DNA of 11,340 nt from GCA-2686265 sp036010965 (GTDB taxonomy: Bacteria > Planctomycetota > UBA1135 > GCA-002686595). The notes beneath the pieces are model-generated. The model searched no databases and was not told where the DNA came from. It saw only the letters and a list, made by a program, of their open reading frames with translations. The DNA lies in the NCBI GenBank assembly GCA_036010965.1, contig DASCMO010000199.1, positions 1-11,340 of the forward strand, written 5' to 3'. The position numbers and the translations under genes are program-made. Shown piece by piece: positions 1 through 6,907 of this stretch; the stretch's first letter is position 1, and each line of letters opens with the position of its first letter.

Positions 1-2
1 CA

Positions 3-1268
3 CCGGACGGTGACTCGAGGGCCTGGTTCGTACCCGACAGCGGTTTGCTGGTGACGCGCCCCACGGGCGCCCTGCTCCTGTCCGATGCCTGCGCCCCGCG
101 CTTCGAGCGCGGCGGGAGCCTGGTCTTCGACCGTACGACCGACGACGGCCAGCGGCTGCTCACGCGGGCGAGCTGGGTGCTCGAACCGGACGCCCACGCA
201 GCGCGCCCGGCCCGTCGCGGAGAACGCCTCCCCCCCCACGCCGTTCCCGACGCCCTGCCCTCCGGAGGCGCCGTGCGGATCTGTATCGACGCCGGCCACG
301 GCGGCAGCGACCCAGGCGCCTCGGGTTTCGGCTACGCGGAGAAGGACTTCAACCTGGACATGGCGCTGCACCTGCGCGACTGGCTGCAGGCGGACACGGC
401 CGACCCCTCCGGCGGCGGCGAATGGCAGGTGCTGATGACGCGCACGACCGACGCCACGGTCTCCCTGGCGGCGCGCGTCGACATGGCCAACGCCTGGCCC
501 GCCGAGCGCTTCGTGTCAATCCACTGCAATGCCTTCAGCGACCCGTCGGCCGACGGCACCGAGACCTACAGTTTCCAGGAAGGCACGAACTCCGCCGACC
601 TACGCGATCACATCCAGGAGGAGATGATCGCCGCCTGGGGCCTCGACGACCGCGGCTCGAAGACGGCGAATTTCTACGTGCTCGTACACACGACCATGCC
701 GGCCACCCTCTCCGAGACGGGCTTCATCACCAGCCCGATCGACATCCAGTGGCTGGCCGAGATCGCCGACCCCGAGGCCCGACGCCGCATGGCCCTCGCG
801 CACCTGCTTGCCCTACAGGCCCACTTCGGTCTGGCCCCGCACGTACCCACCGAGCCCGGGCCCGCAACCTATTGCCAGGCCAAGCAGACCTCGATCGGCT
901 GCGTGCCCGCCATCGGCTGGAGCGGGAGTCCGAGCCTGTCGGGTCCGGATGACTTTCACGTGGCCGCCGGCCTGGTCCTGGGCGGGCAGTTCGGGACCTT
1001 CTTCTGGGGAGCCGCGGCGGCCGACACCCCCTTCGCGGGCGGCACCCTGTGCGTGCTCCCGCCCCTGGTCCGCACCCCGGTCCAGAACGCGGGGGGCACC
1101 CTCTGCGCCGGAGCTCTCGACTACCACTTCTCCCAGGCCACCATGGCCGGCAACGGCCTGGGACCCGGAGATGAGGTGTTCGGCCAGTTCTGGTTCCGGG
1201 ACCCCGGTTTTCCTCCGCCGGAGAACGTGGGCCTCAGCAACGGACTTCAGTTCCCAATCCTTCCCTGA
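3..1268 (+). CDS. N-acetylmuramoyl-L-alanine amidase (Amidase_3) with extra C-terminal domain, 5' partial
   Basis: Zinc amidase expected to cut the bond between N-acetylmuramic acid and L-Ala in peptidoglycan, outside the inner membrane. Residues are counted from the TTG at 45. The Amidase_3 core (about 76-262) has all expected ligands: H85 in DAGHGGSDPG, E99 in AEKDFN, H160 in SIHCNA and catalytic E224 in LSETGF. The frame is open back to base 3 with no ATG or GTG, so the true start and any signal peptide lie left of the window; TTG 45 is not a credible start. Residues 1-75 are an unrecognised linker or domain. Residues about 273-407 form a separate tail with four Cys (C277, C286, C336, C354), a doubled GGTLC and a WFRDP motif near the end. 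From memory, this tail type recurs in secreted planctomycete proteins. A 96-bp gap separates it from the next + strand gene. Amidase call firm; tail role unknown. Confidence 0.88.
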   Translation, partial: PDGDSRAWFVPDSGLLVTRPTGALLLSDACAPRFERGGSLVFDRTTDDGQRLLTRASWVLEPDAHAARPARRGERLPPHAVPDALPSGGAVRICIDAGHGGSDPGASGFGYAEKDFNLDMALHLRDWLQADTADPSGGGEWQVLMTRTTDATVSLAARVDMANAWPAERFVSIHCNAFSDPSADGTETYSFQEGTNSADLRDHIQEEMIAAWGLDDRGSKTANFYVLVHTTMPATLSETGFITSPIDIQWLAEIADPEARRRMALAHLLALQAHFGLAPHVPTEPGPATYCQAKQTSIGCVPAIGWSGSPSLSGPDDFHVAAGLVLGGQFGTFFWGAAAADTPFAGGTLCVLPPLVRTPVQNAGGTLCAGALDYHFSQATMAGNGLGPGDEVFGQFWFRDPGFPPPENVGLSNGLQFPILP

Positions 1269-1364
1269 CGATGGTCGGGAGTCCCCTCTGGGCGGGGCGC
1301 ACCGGGCCGATACACTGAACCCTGGGCGCCCGCGCCCCTCCGAGCCCCCCGAAAGCAGACACCC

Positions 1365-1499
1365 ATGGGTAGCTTCCTGCGCGAGAACTGGATCTGGATC
1401 GTCAGCCCGATCGTCATAGTCCTTCTGGGACTGTGCTGGATGATCTGGATGGGCGGCTCCGGCGACGGCGACACGCCCTTCCTCTACAACATCTACTAG
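1365..1499 (+). CDS. 44-aa single-pass membrane microprotein resembling DUF5989
   Basis: Small ORF from ATG 1365 to TAG 1497-1499. The product starts MGSFLRENWIW, has one strongly hydrophobic helix (about residues 9-30, rich in I, V, L and W), then a short Gly/Asp linker (GGSGDGD) and ends TPFLYNIY. The SFLRE.W start, the P-I-V-I-V-L-L-G-L helix and the PF-Y-aromatic end match my memory of DUF5989 proteins, which run about 50 residues and end like APFIYTLF. The function of that family is unknown; members often lie near SxtJ-like and carbamoyltransferase genes, neither of which is seen here. No clear Shine-Dalgarno site precedes the ATG. The upstream 96-bp gap has a tight GC hairpin (1324-1337), so the gene may or may not be co-transcribed with the amidase. 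Coding status is inferred from the composition and family resemblance. Confidence 0.68.
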   Translation: MGSFLRENWIWIVSPIVIVLLGLCWMIWMGGSGDGDTPFLYNIY

Positions 1500-1652
1500 G
1501 GCGCACCCGTCACGACGCTGGGCGCTCAGAGCCTGCGAGCCGTGCGCTGCTAGTGCTCTGGGTCCGTCGGCCCCACAGGCGACCAGATAGGGTCATCGAG
1601 GACGCCGGCCGTTTGCGCGTTCTGGCGTGAAGCCTCGCGACCGATACGGGCC

Positions 1653-1679
1653 AGGCCGCTTCGAGTCCGCACGCGGCCT
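1653..1679 (-). terminator. Hairpin at the end of the - strand gene run (possible terminator)
   Basis: Perfect 7-bp inverted repeat AGGCCGC (1653-1659) / GCGGCCT (1673-1679) with a 13-nt loop, overlapping the deacetylase stop codon at 1678-1680. There is no T-tract after it on either strand, so it is not a canonical intrinsic terminator. In DNA this GC-rich, a 7-bp repeat can arise by chance. The surrounding convergent gap (1500-1677) holds no gene I can support; it also has a weaker repeat, CAGAGC 1527-1532 / GCTCTG 1555-1560, with a 22-nt loop. Confidence 0.25.
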
Positions 1680-2766
1680 ACTCGGAGAGGTCGAGGCCCA
1701 GGCGTCGCAGGAGGTCGAAGCCTCCACAGGCCTCCGCCACGAGCAGGTGCATGCCCGTGCCCTCGACAACCATCCAGCGCTTGAGCTGGAAGGGATCCGA
1801 ATCCGGGCCGACGGTCCCCGCGTGGGTCGTGACCGAGCAGGTGTAGCCAGCGGCCGCCACGGCGACCACGGCGTTGTCGTCGAAGTCCCAGCGCCTGCCG
1901 AAGGGGTAGGCCATCGCGCGCACCTGCACTCCCAGCCCGCGCTCCAGAGCCTGGCGCGAACCGACGAGCTCCGCCGCCTGGCGCTCTGGGTCCAGGCCCG
2001 CCAGGACGGGGTGCGTGACGGTGTGCCCGCCGATCTCGATCCCGGCGCCGTGCAGGACGCGCGCGTCCTCCCAGGTCAGGTAGAGCCGCTCGCAGAGTGC
2101 GCCCTCATCGCCGCCGCGGGCCACGAAGAGCTCGTCCAGTACCCGGTCCCGCTGCTCCTGGTCGGCGTCGTACTTGAGCGCGCGCTTCATCTGGTAGGTC
2201 GCGCGCTCTCCACCGGCCGCCTGGACGAGCTGGGCACCGAGGGGCTCGTCCGTGCAACTGGCGGCGAACTCCGCCGCGAAGACGCCTGGCTCCATGCGAT
2301 CCAGCAGCCAGAAGTACTTGTGGGTCCAGTTCACCCTGCGCTCGTCGAGGGCGGCGCTCTCGATGAAGATCGTGGCGGAGGCGCCCAGCTCCTCGAGCAG
2401 GGGCAACAACACCTGCACGTTGTCCCGGTAGCCGTCGTCCATGGTGAGGGCTACCAGGCTCCGCCCGCGACCGCTTCCCAGGCTCTGGAGGCCGGCGCCG
2501 ACGGTGGTCAGGTCGTAGCGTCTTCCGAGGCGCGCCAGGATGGCCGCCAGCCTGGCGCGCGAGATCTTCATGTCGGACGGCAGGGAAGCGTTGCACTCAG
2601 CGTGCTCGACGCAGTGACCGCCGAGGATCAACATGCGCCGCGGCATCAACCGGTCCACGAGCAGGTGCAGCCCGCTGTGGGTGAGCAGGCGCGCCCAGCA
2701 CTCGCGCAGAATCCTCTTCAGCTTGTGTTTCAAGTCTCGCTTTCCCGACCGCTGCTCGCGGCACAC
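1678..2766 (-). CDS. Polysaccharide deacetylase (NodB/CE4 family)
   Basis: Predicted metal-dependent deacetylase removing N- or O-acetyl groups from a glycan. NodB motifs are in order: motif 1 LTMDDGY (catalytic base D110, metal ligand D111), motif 2 GGHTVTHP (metal ligands H248 and H252) and motif 3 AYPFG (288-290). The usual Phe of TFDDG is Met here, and the early strand reads LILGGHCV where relatives often have a YHRV-like motif. Residues about 135-230 are a long insertion between motifs 1 and 2. No signal peptide is evident; the N-terminus is basic and amphipathic, so action in the cytoplasm or at the membrane face is likelier than secretion. The GTG start at 2766 lies 4 bp after the acetyltransferase stop, which suggests translational coupling. 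It is the last gene of the - strand run. Family call firm; substrate unknown. Confidence 0.87.
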   Translation of the reverse strand: MCREQRSGKRDLKHKLKRILRECWARLLTHSGLHLLVDRLMPRRMLILGGHCVEHAECNASLPSDMKISRARLAAILARLGRRYDLTTVGAGLQSLGSGRGRSLVALTMDDGYRDNVQVLLPLLEELGASATIFIESAALDERRVNWTHKYFWLLDRMEPGVFAAEFAASCTDEPLGAQLVQAAGGERATYQMKRALKYDADQEQRDRVLDELFVARGGDEGALCERLYLTWEDARVLHGAGIEIGGHTVTHPVLAGLDPERQAAELVGSRQALERGLGVQVRAMAYPFGRRWDFDDNAVVAVAAAGYTCSVTTHAGTVGPDSDPFQLKRWMVVEGTGMHLLVAEACGGFDLLRRLGLDLSE

Positions 2767-2770
2767 CAGC

Positions 2771-3886
2771 CTATCCCATGGTCTCGTCGTCGCGGTCTCC
2801 GTCGGTCAAGTACCAGCCGGAGGTCTCGCGCGCCGCCCGCGCCAGGGGGTGGTCCGGGCGGTGGATCATGGCGATCACGATCAGGTGGTTCTCGGCCCGC
2901 GGGGGCTGGAAGCCGCTCCTGACCAGGAGCCGCTCCCAGGATGTGCCCGCGACGGCGGTGGCCTGCACGACCGAGGCACCGGCGCTCTCGAGCAGGGCCA
3001 GGCTCGCTTCCACGGCCGCCCCGGCCGCCTCTTCCGCGGGAGCCAGCAGGTCCACCAGAAAGCCCACGGCGCTCCCCTCGCGGGGCATCTGCACGACGGC
3101 GTAGCCCGCCAGGGCGCCGTCGGGTCCGCGCACGCCCAGGGCGCGGTGCAGGCCGACGGTGTTCGAGAGGAAGCGCCAGTCCAGGTAGGCGGCGTCGCGC
3201 CGAACCATCAGGGTGTGTCGGCGCTCCACGACCCTCGAGAGCTCCTCGACCTCGGCCGGAAAGCGCTCGAGCGGTCGCACCTCGAAGGCCTGTGCCTGGC
3301 GCCGGGCCGCGCGCCGTCGGGCGCGGGCGCGGCGCAGAGCGAGGGGCACGAGCACGCTGCGCAGGCGTCCGTCCGTGCGCCGTACCGAGCGCGCGGCGGC
3401 ATCGGCTCGCAGCACCAGAGTCCAGGGGCGGATAACCCCCACTCGCTCCCAGCCCATGTGCAGAAAGAGGTGCGCAGAGCGCCGGTTGGGCAGGCCGAAG
3501 GTCACGGGCCATCCCAGGCGGCCCGCCTCTTCCATGCAGGCCCGGTCCAGGCCGCTGAAGATCCCCCGCTTGCGCCACTCTGGGTGGGTCATCACATCGC
3601 CCGTCTGCCCGATCGGAGCGGTCTGCTGCTCGTCCCCTCCGGGCACGGCCAGGCGCGGCGAGCAGGCGTAGCCGCAGATCCCGTCCGCGCCGGGCGGGCG
3701 GCTGAGGAGGCTGATCGCGGTCCCGTGCGGGTTGCGGTCGTAGCGCCAGCGCAGGCCTTCGGCGTCGATTGACTTGGAGAAGCAGGCGTTGAAGAGGCGT
3801 GCCTGCTCGTCGCGGTCCTCAGGCCCGCAAAGATGAATCGAGAGTTCCTCGTTCGAGACGTCCGTCGCAGCACCCATGAGGGCCAT
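2771..3886 (-). CDS. GNAT-family N-acetyltransferase, probably two GNAT-like halves
   Basis: Predicted acyl-CoA transferase of 371 residues, about twice a single GNAT domain. The N-terminal half has the acetyl-CoA pyrophosphate loop VMTHPEWRKRGIFSGL (98-113, R-x-x-G-I-F core), followed by FGLPNRRSAHLFLHMGWERVG, a typical GNAT motif B region. A basic Arg-rich linker (about 183-197) joins it to a second half (about 225-340) with GNAT-like strand/helix spacing and LLVRSGF near the end but no clear CoA loop. This half may be a degenerate acceptor-binding domain. The ATG at 3886 was chosen; a second in-frame ATG at 3877 is nearly as good, and neither has a strong ribosome binding site. The gene starts 33 bp after the radical SAM stop and ends 4 bp before the deacetylase. 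In this setting it probably acylates an amino sugar or lipid; that is inference. Confidence 0.8.
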   Translation of the reverse strand: MALMGAATDVSNEELSIHLCGPEDRDEQARLFNACFSKSIDAEGLRWRYDRNPHGTAISLLSRPPGADGICGYACSPRLAVPGGDEQQTAPIGQTGDVMTHPEWRKRGIFSGLDRACMEEAGRLGWPVTFGLPNRRSAHLFLHMGWERVGVIRPWTLVLRADAAARSVRRTDGRLRSVLVPLALRRARARRRAARRQAQAFEVRPLERFPAEVEELSRVVERRHTLMVRRDAAYLDWRFLSNTVGLHRALGVRGPDGALAGYAVVQMPREGSAVGFLVDLLAPAEEAAGAAVEASLALLESAGASVVQATAVAGTSWERLLVRSGFQPPRAENHLIVIAMIHRPDHPLARAARETSGWYLTDGDRDDETMG

Positions 3887-3919
3887 ACCGTAGGACGCGG
3901 GATCCCCCGGAGCGAGCCC

Positions 3920-5338
3920 CTAACTCTTCGCCATGACCTTCCGCATGACGTTCTCGCTCTGCGGCGGCGGGACCAGTCCCATGGCCCGGCCCAGACGCTT
4001 GCGCCCGAAGAGCGGGTTCTCCATGTAGTACAGCATGCGCTCCATGAAGCGCCGTGAGCGCTGTCCGTAGCCGTAGTACCAGCGCTCGTAGGAACGCACC
4101 ATGTTCTTGCGCAGCTCCTCGAGTTCGAGCTGGGTGAAGTGCTCGTGCTTGTAGGCCGAACGGTTGGAGGAGACGTAGTTCTCGCGCAGGTCCTCGGCAT
4201 CGATGTTGGCCAGGTAGCCATCCCACGACTCGGTGCCGATCAGGGGATTGAAGACCGAGACGCGCACCAGGTCAGGTCCCGCGAGGCGCAGCACCTTCTC
4301 GGTTTCCTCGATGTCCTTGGCCGTCTCGCCCGGACTGCCGACGATCAGGTAGACCTTGGCCCAGATCCCCGCGCGGCGGGTCATACGCGCCGCCTCGACG
4401 ATCTCCTCGGGCGTGAGGTCCTTCTTGAGCACATCCAGCATGCGTTGGCTGCCGGACTCCCACCCGTAGTAGATGCGCCGGCAACCCGCGCGGTGCATGT
4501 GCTTGAGCAGCGGGTAATCGACGCAGTCCGCGCGCGTGTTGGCGATCCACTCGAACTTCACGCCGCGTTTGAGGATCTCGTCGCACATCTCGTGGATGCG
4601 CTTCCTACGCAGGGTGAGGATCTCGTCGACGAACAGGATCACACCCGGGTTGTAGGTCTTCACGATGTGCTCGATCTCGTCCACGATCAGCTCGGTCGAG
4701 CGCACACGGAAGCCGCGACCCGTCAACTCCTTCTGGCAGAAGATGCACTTGAAGGGGCAGCCGCGAGTCGTGAAGACATAGATCAGGCGCTCGGGGTTCA
4801 GGTCGAAGTAGCGCTCCATGGGGAGCAGGTGGCGAGCGGGGATCTCGAGCTCGTCGAGCTTCTTGATCAGCGGCGGCGCCGGGTTGTCGATCGCGAGCTC
4901 TCCAGAGCGCATGGCGGCCAGACCGGGCACACCGGCAAGCTCCCTCTCATCACCACCCTCGAGCGCCTTCACGAACTCCGGCAGGGTCTCCTCGCACTCC
5001 CCCTTGATCACGTAGTCGAAGTGCCCGCTGTCCAGAAACACGCCGGGATCCACCGAGGCGTGCGGTCCGCCCATGACCGTGATCTTGCCCTGTTCCTTGG
5101 CCACCTTGGCCCATGCGATGGCGCGCCTGATGTTCGGCGTCAGCGATCCGAGACCGATGATGTCGTTGCGGTCGATAGCGGCCTTCATCTCCCGGTCGTT
5201 CAGGATCCGCTCGTCAGCCAGTTCGACCGGCAGGCCGGCCTTTTCCATGGCCGCGCCGATGTAGGTGATCCCCAGCACCATGGAGAGCGGGTCCTCCTGG
5301 ACGTGGGGTTTGACGTAGGTGACGAGGGTTTTGCGCAT
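3920..5338 (-). CDS. B12-binding-type radical SAM protein
   Basis: Predicted radical S-adenosylmethionine enzyme of 472 residues with a cobalamin-binding-like N-terminal domain. From the ATG at 5338, the N-terminal Rossmann-like part includes GLGSLTPN (62-69) and VMGGPHAS (88-95), typical of B12-type radical SAM proteins, but no DxHxxG loop is visible, so cobalamin use is uncertain. The 4Fe-4S motif is GCPFKCIFC with Cys 194, 198 and 201 (CxxxCxxC). It is followed by FVDEILT, ANTRAD, YYGWESGS and LIVGSPGET, all usual for the SAM barrel. The C-terminus is Arg/Tyr-rich (YERWYYGYGQRSRRFMERML). An upstream TTG at 5431 would add 31 residues of atypical sequence, so ATG 5338 is preferred; MRKTLVTYV is a natural domain start. 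Family relatives include methylases and cyclases (BchE, hopanoid and oxetanocin types); the reaction cannot be read here. It may modify the glycan or lipid made by this locus. Confidence 0.87.
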   Translation of the reverse strand: MRKTLVTYVKPHVQEDPLSMVLGITYIGAAMEKAGLPVELADERILNDREMKAAIDRNDIIGLGSLTPNIRRAIAWAKVAKEQGKITVMGGPHASVDPGVFLDSGHFDYVIKGECEETLPEFVKALEGGDERELAGVPGLAAMRSGELAIDNPAPPLIKKLDELEIPARHLLPMERYFDLNPERLIYVFTTRGCPFKCIFCQKELTGRGFRVRSTELIVDEIEHIVKTYNPGVILFVDEILTLRRKRIHEMCDEILKRGVKFEWIANTRADCVDYPLLKHMHRAGCRRIYYGWESGSQRMLDVLKKDLTPEEIVEAARMTRRAGIWAKVYLIVGSPGETAKDIEETEKVLRLAGPDLVRVSVFNPLIGTESWDGYLANIDAEDLRENYVSSNRSAYKHEHFTQLELEELRKNMVRSYERWYYGYGQRSRRFMERMLYYMENPLFGRKRLGRAMGLVPPPQSENVMRKVMAKS

Positions 5339-5342
5339 CGCT

Positions 5343-5361
5343 GTGCCGGAGGGGGCGGCAC
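5343..5361 (-). promoter_or_regulatory. Hairpin just upstream of the radical SAM start
   Basis: Inverted repeat GTGCCG (5343-5348) / CGGCAC (5356-5361) with a 7-nt loop; in the - strand transcript it ends 4 nt before the ATG at 5338. No Shine-Dalgarno sequence is visible there, so the stem would cover the normal ribosome entry site. It might tune translation of the radical SAM gene, or be chance in GC-rich DNA. No convincing sigma-70 promoter was found in the rest of the 186-bp gap; TTGCAG near 5430 followed by TTAGCT is only a weak match. Confidence 0.22.
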
Positions 5362-5493
5362 GGAGTGGCCCAGGGCCTATCTCCGCGAGAGACTCACTCT
5401 CAAAGCTAACCCTCACGGCAGATTCCTGCAACGAGAGTTCCGAAGGTCGTCGCCCTCGGCACCCACTCTATCGACCGTGGTGATCCTCCTCCT

Positions 5494-5512
5494 GCGCCCC
5501 TTTTTCGGGCGC
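5494..5512 (-). terminator. Hairpin after the flippase stop (possible terminator or attenuator)
   Basis: Inverted repeat GCGCCC (5494-5499) / GGGCGC (5507-5512) with a 7-nt loop that is A-rich in the - strand transcript. It lies 12 bp beyond the flippase stop codon (5525-5527). No U-tract follows it on the - strand, so it is not a textbook intrinsic terminator. Its place in the only large gap of the gene run makes it a candidate for reducing read-through into the radical SAM, GNAT and deacetylase genes. Confidence 0.3.
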
Positions 5513-5524
5513 TTCGGGCCAGGT

Positions 5525-6907
5525 TCAGCCCTCGCCGGCCCCACGGGACTGCATGTCGCCCTCGCCCTCACCCCAGACAGCTCCGCGCCGCCGCACGGTG
5601 TGAAAGAACCGGGCCACGTACATCAGGTGAACGAGGGTCCAGGACTGGTAGAGGGAGAGGCCCCAGGCGGTCCCCGTGTACGGCACGTGGAGGATCAGCC
5701 AGACGTTGATTGGGATCGTGATGGCCGCCCCCAGGGTCGTGATGAAGAGCAGCGCCTTGATGCGGTTGGCGACGATGTAGAAGGACTCCAGGGTCGCTCC
5801 GAAGCCGTAGGGGATGTAGCCGATCACCAGGATCCCCGCGAAGGTGAAGACCGGGCGCACGTAGTCCTCCGGAAACAAGAGCGGCACCAGCCATGGCACG
5901 AGCGCCAGGAGGCACAGCTCGCAGGCGGTGATCAGACCGCCTGTGATCAGGGTCGCGCGCACGAACAGTCGCCGAAAGCGTGCCAGGTCCTTCTTGCCAG
6001 CGAGCTCCCCCAGGGCCGGCAGGAGTGTGCGACTTACGCCGAGAGCGAACATCATCGGCACCATCATGATGCGCTGCGCGATGTGGAAGTAGGTCACCCA
6101 CGAAACGCCCGCCACCACCCCGATGATGAGCCGCGGAAAGACGGTCCCGAAGAGCGACTGGCCGTTCTTCAAGAGCGCCACTCGCACGCCTTGCCGGATC
6201 CCCTGCCGGATCTTGATCTCCCGCATGCGCGCCACGATCTGGCGCACGCTGGGCAAGGGATGGCCGCCGTCCTTGCGCGCCTCGCGGTAGAGCTCCGAGG
6301 CCAGAATCGAACCGATCACACTGGCCAGCAGGGTGCCGATGATCGCGCCCTCGGCCGTTCCGGTGATGGTGGCCCCCAGGATCACGAGGAAGAAACGCAC
6401 CAGCTCGTGCCCGTTCTCCACCTGCCCCAGGAGGAACATGCGGCGCGTCCCCTGAAAGGAGACCATGGCCACGACGCGCGGCAACTCCAGGAGCGGTTGA
6501 GCACAGAGCCAGGCGGCCCACACGCCCACCTCACGCGAGCCGTACAGGGTCTCGCCCAGACTCGGCAGGATCAGAGCGCCCCCGACGAGCAGCAGGGTGC
6601 CGAAGACCAGCACGGCCTTGGCCATGAAGGTCACCCATCCCGAGGACTTGTACTCGTTGCCGCGCGCCGCCGCCGCGGCGATCTGGCTCGTGGTCGCCTG
6701 GGCCACGCCGACGCTGATCATGAAGTAGAACAGCGCCTGCAGGGAGATGGCCGACACGTACAGGCCCTGACCGTGAGCCCCCAGCAGGAAGGCCAGGGCA
6801 ACAGCCGAGATCAGCTGGCTGACCTGATTGATCATGCCCGCCACCTGCAAGGTCGCAGCGTCGCGCACAAAGCGGTTGCGGAGCCAGACCATGGGACTGA
6901 AGTTCAC
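5525..6907 (-). CDS. Polysaccharide/lipid-linked glycan flippase (MOP superfamily, Wzx-like)
   Basis: Predicted inner-membrane flippase of 460 residues that moves a lipid-linked glycan from the cytoplasmic to the periplasmic face. About 12 hydrophobic segments are visible, for example near 20-43, 50-70, 92-115, 128-150, 170-204, 253-275, 280-298, 318-345, 352-374, 385-407 and 411-432. Length and segment pattern fit the MATE/Wzx/polysaccharide-synthesis group. Typical helix 1 features are present: the GMINQVSQLISAVALAFLLG run followed by GQGLYVSAISLQ. A charged cytoplasmic loop (205-240) divides the two halves. The start is GTG 6907, overlapping the preceding glycosyltransferase stop as GTGA, with GAGG 7 nt upstream. 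The C-terminal tail (about 440-460) is Gly/Glu-rich and likely disordered. Two glycosyltransferase genes directly upstream support a glycan substrate. An O-antigen-like unit or a lipid-linked oligosaccharide is possible; a drug-type MATE transporter is less likely. Confidence 0.83.
   Translation of the reverse strand: MNFSPMVWLRNRFVRDAATLQVAGMINQVSQLISAVALAFLLGAHGQGLYVSAISLQALFYFMISVGVAQATTSQIAAAAARGNEYKSSGWVTFMAKAVLVFGTLLLVGGALILPSLGETLYGSREVGVWAAWLCAQPLLELPRVVAMVSFQGTRRMFLLGQVENGHELVRFFLVILGATITGTAEGAIIGTLLASVIGSILASELYREARKDGGHPLPSVRQIVARMREIKIRQGIRQGVRVALLKNGQSLFGTVFPRLIIGVVAGVSWVTYFHIAQRIMMVPMMFALGVSRTLLPALGELAGKKDLARFRRLFVRATLITGGLITACELCLLALVPWLVPLLFPEDYVRPVFTFAGILVIGYIPYGFGATLESFYIVANRIKALLFITTLGAAITIPINVWLILHVPYTGTAWGLSLYQSWTLVHLMYVARFFHTVRRRGAVWGEGEGDMQSRGAGEG

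Noticed and set aside
1294..1338. GGGGCGC/GCGCCCC inverted repeat and a nested GGGCG/CGCCC hairpin between the amidase and the microprotein gene, considered as an intrinsic terminator
   Set aside because: No T-tract follows, the outer loop is 31 nt, and such GC repeats are expected by chance here; it is not strong enough to list as a terminator.
1627..2922. Long + strand open frame opposite the deacetylase and the end of the acetyltransferase
   Set aside because: It crosses two real genes and the gap between them, has no family motif, and is explained by the codon bias of the - strand genes.
5339..5431. N-terminal extension of the radical SAM protein from a TTG at 5431
   Set aside because: The extra 31 residues do not look like a signal peptide or domain, and ATG 5338 opens directly into the first strand of the B12-binding-like domain.
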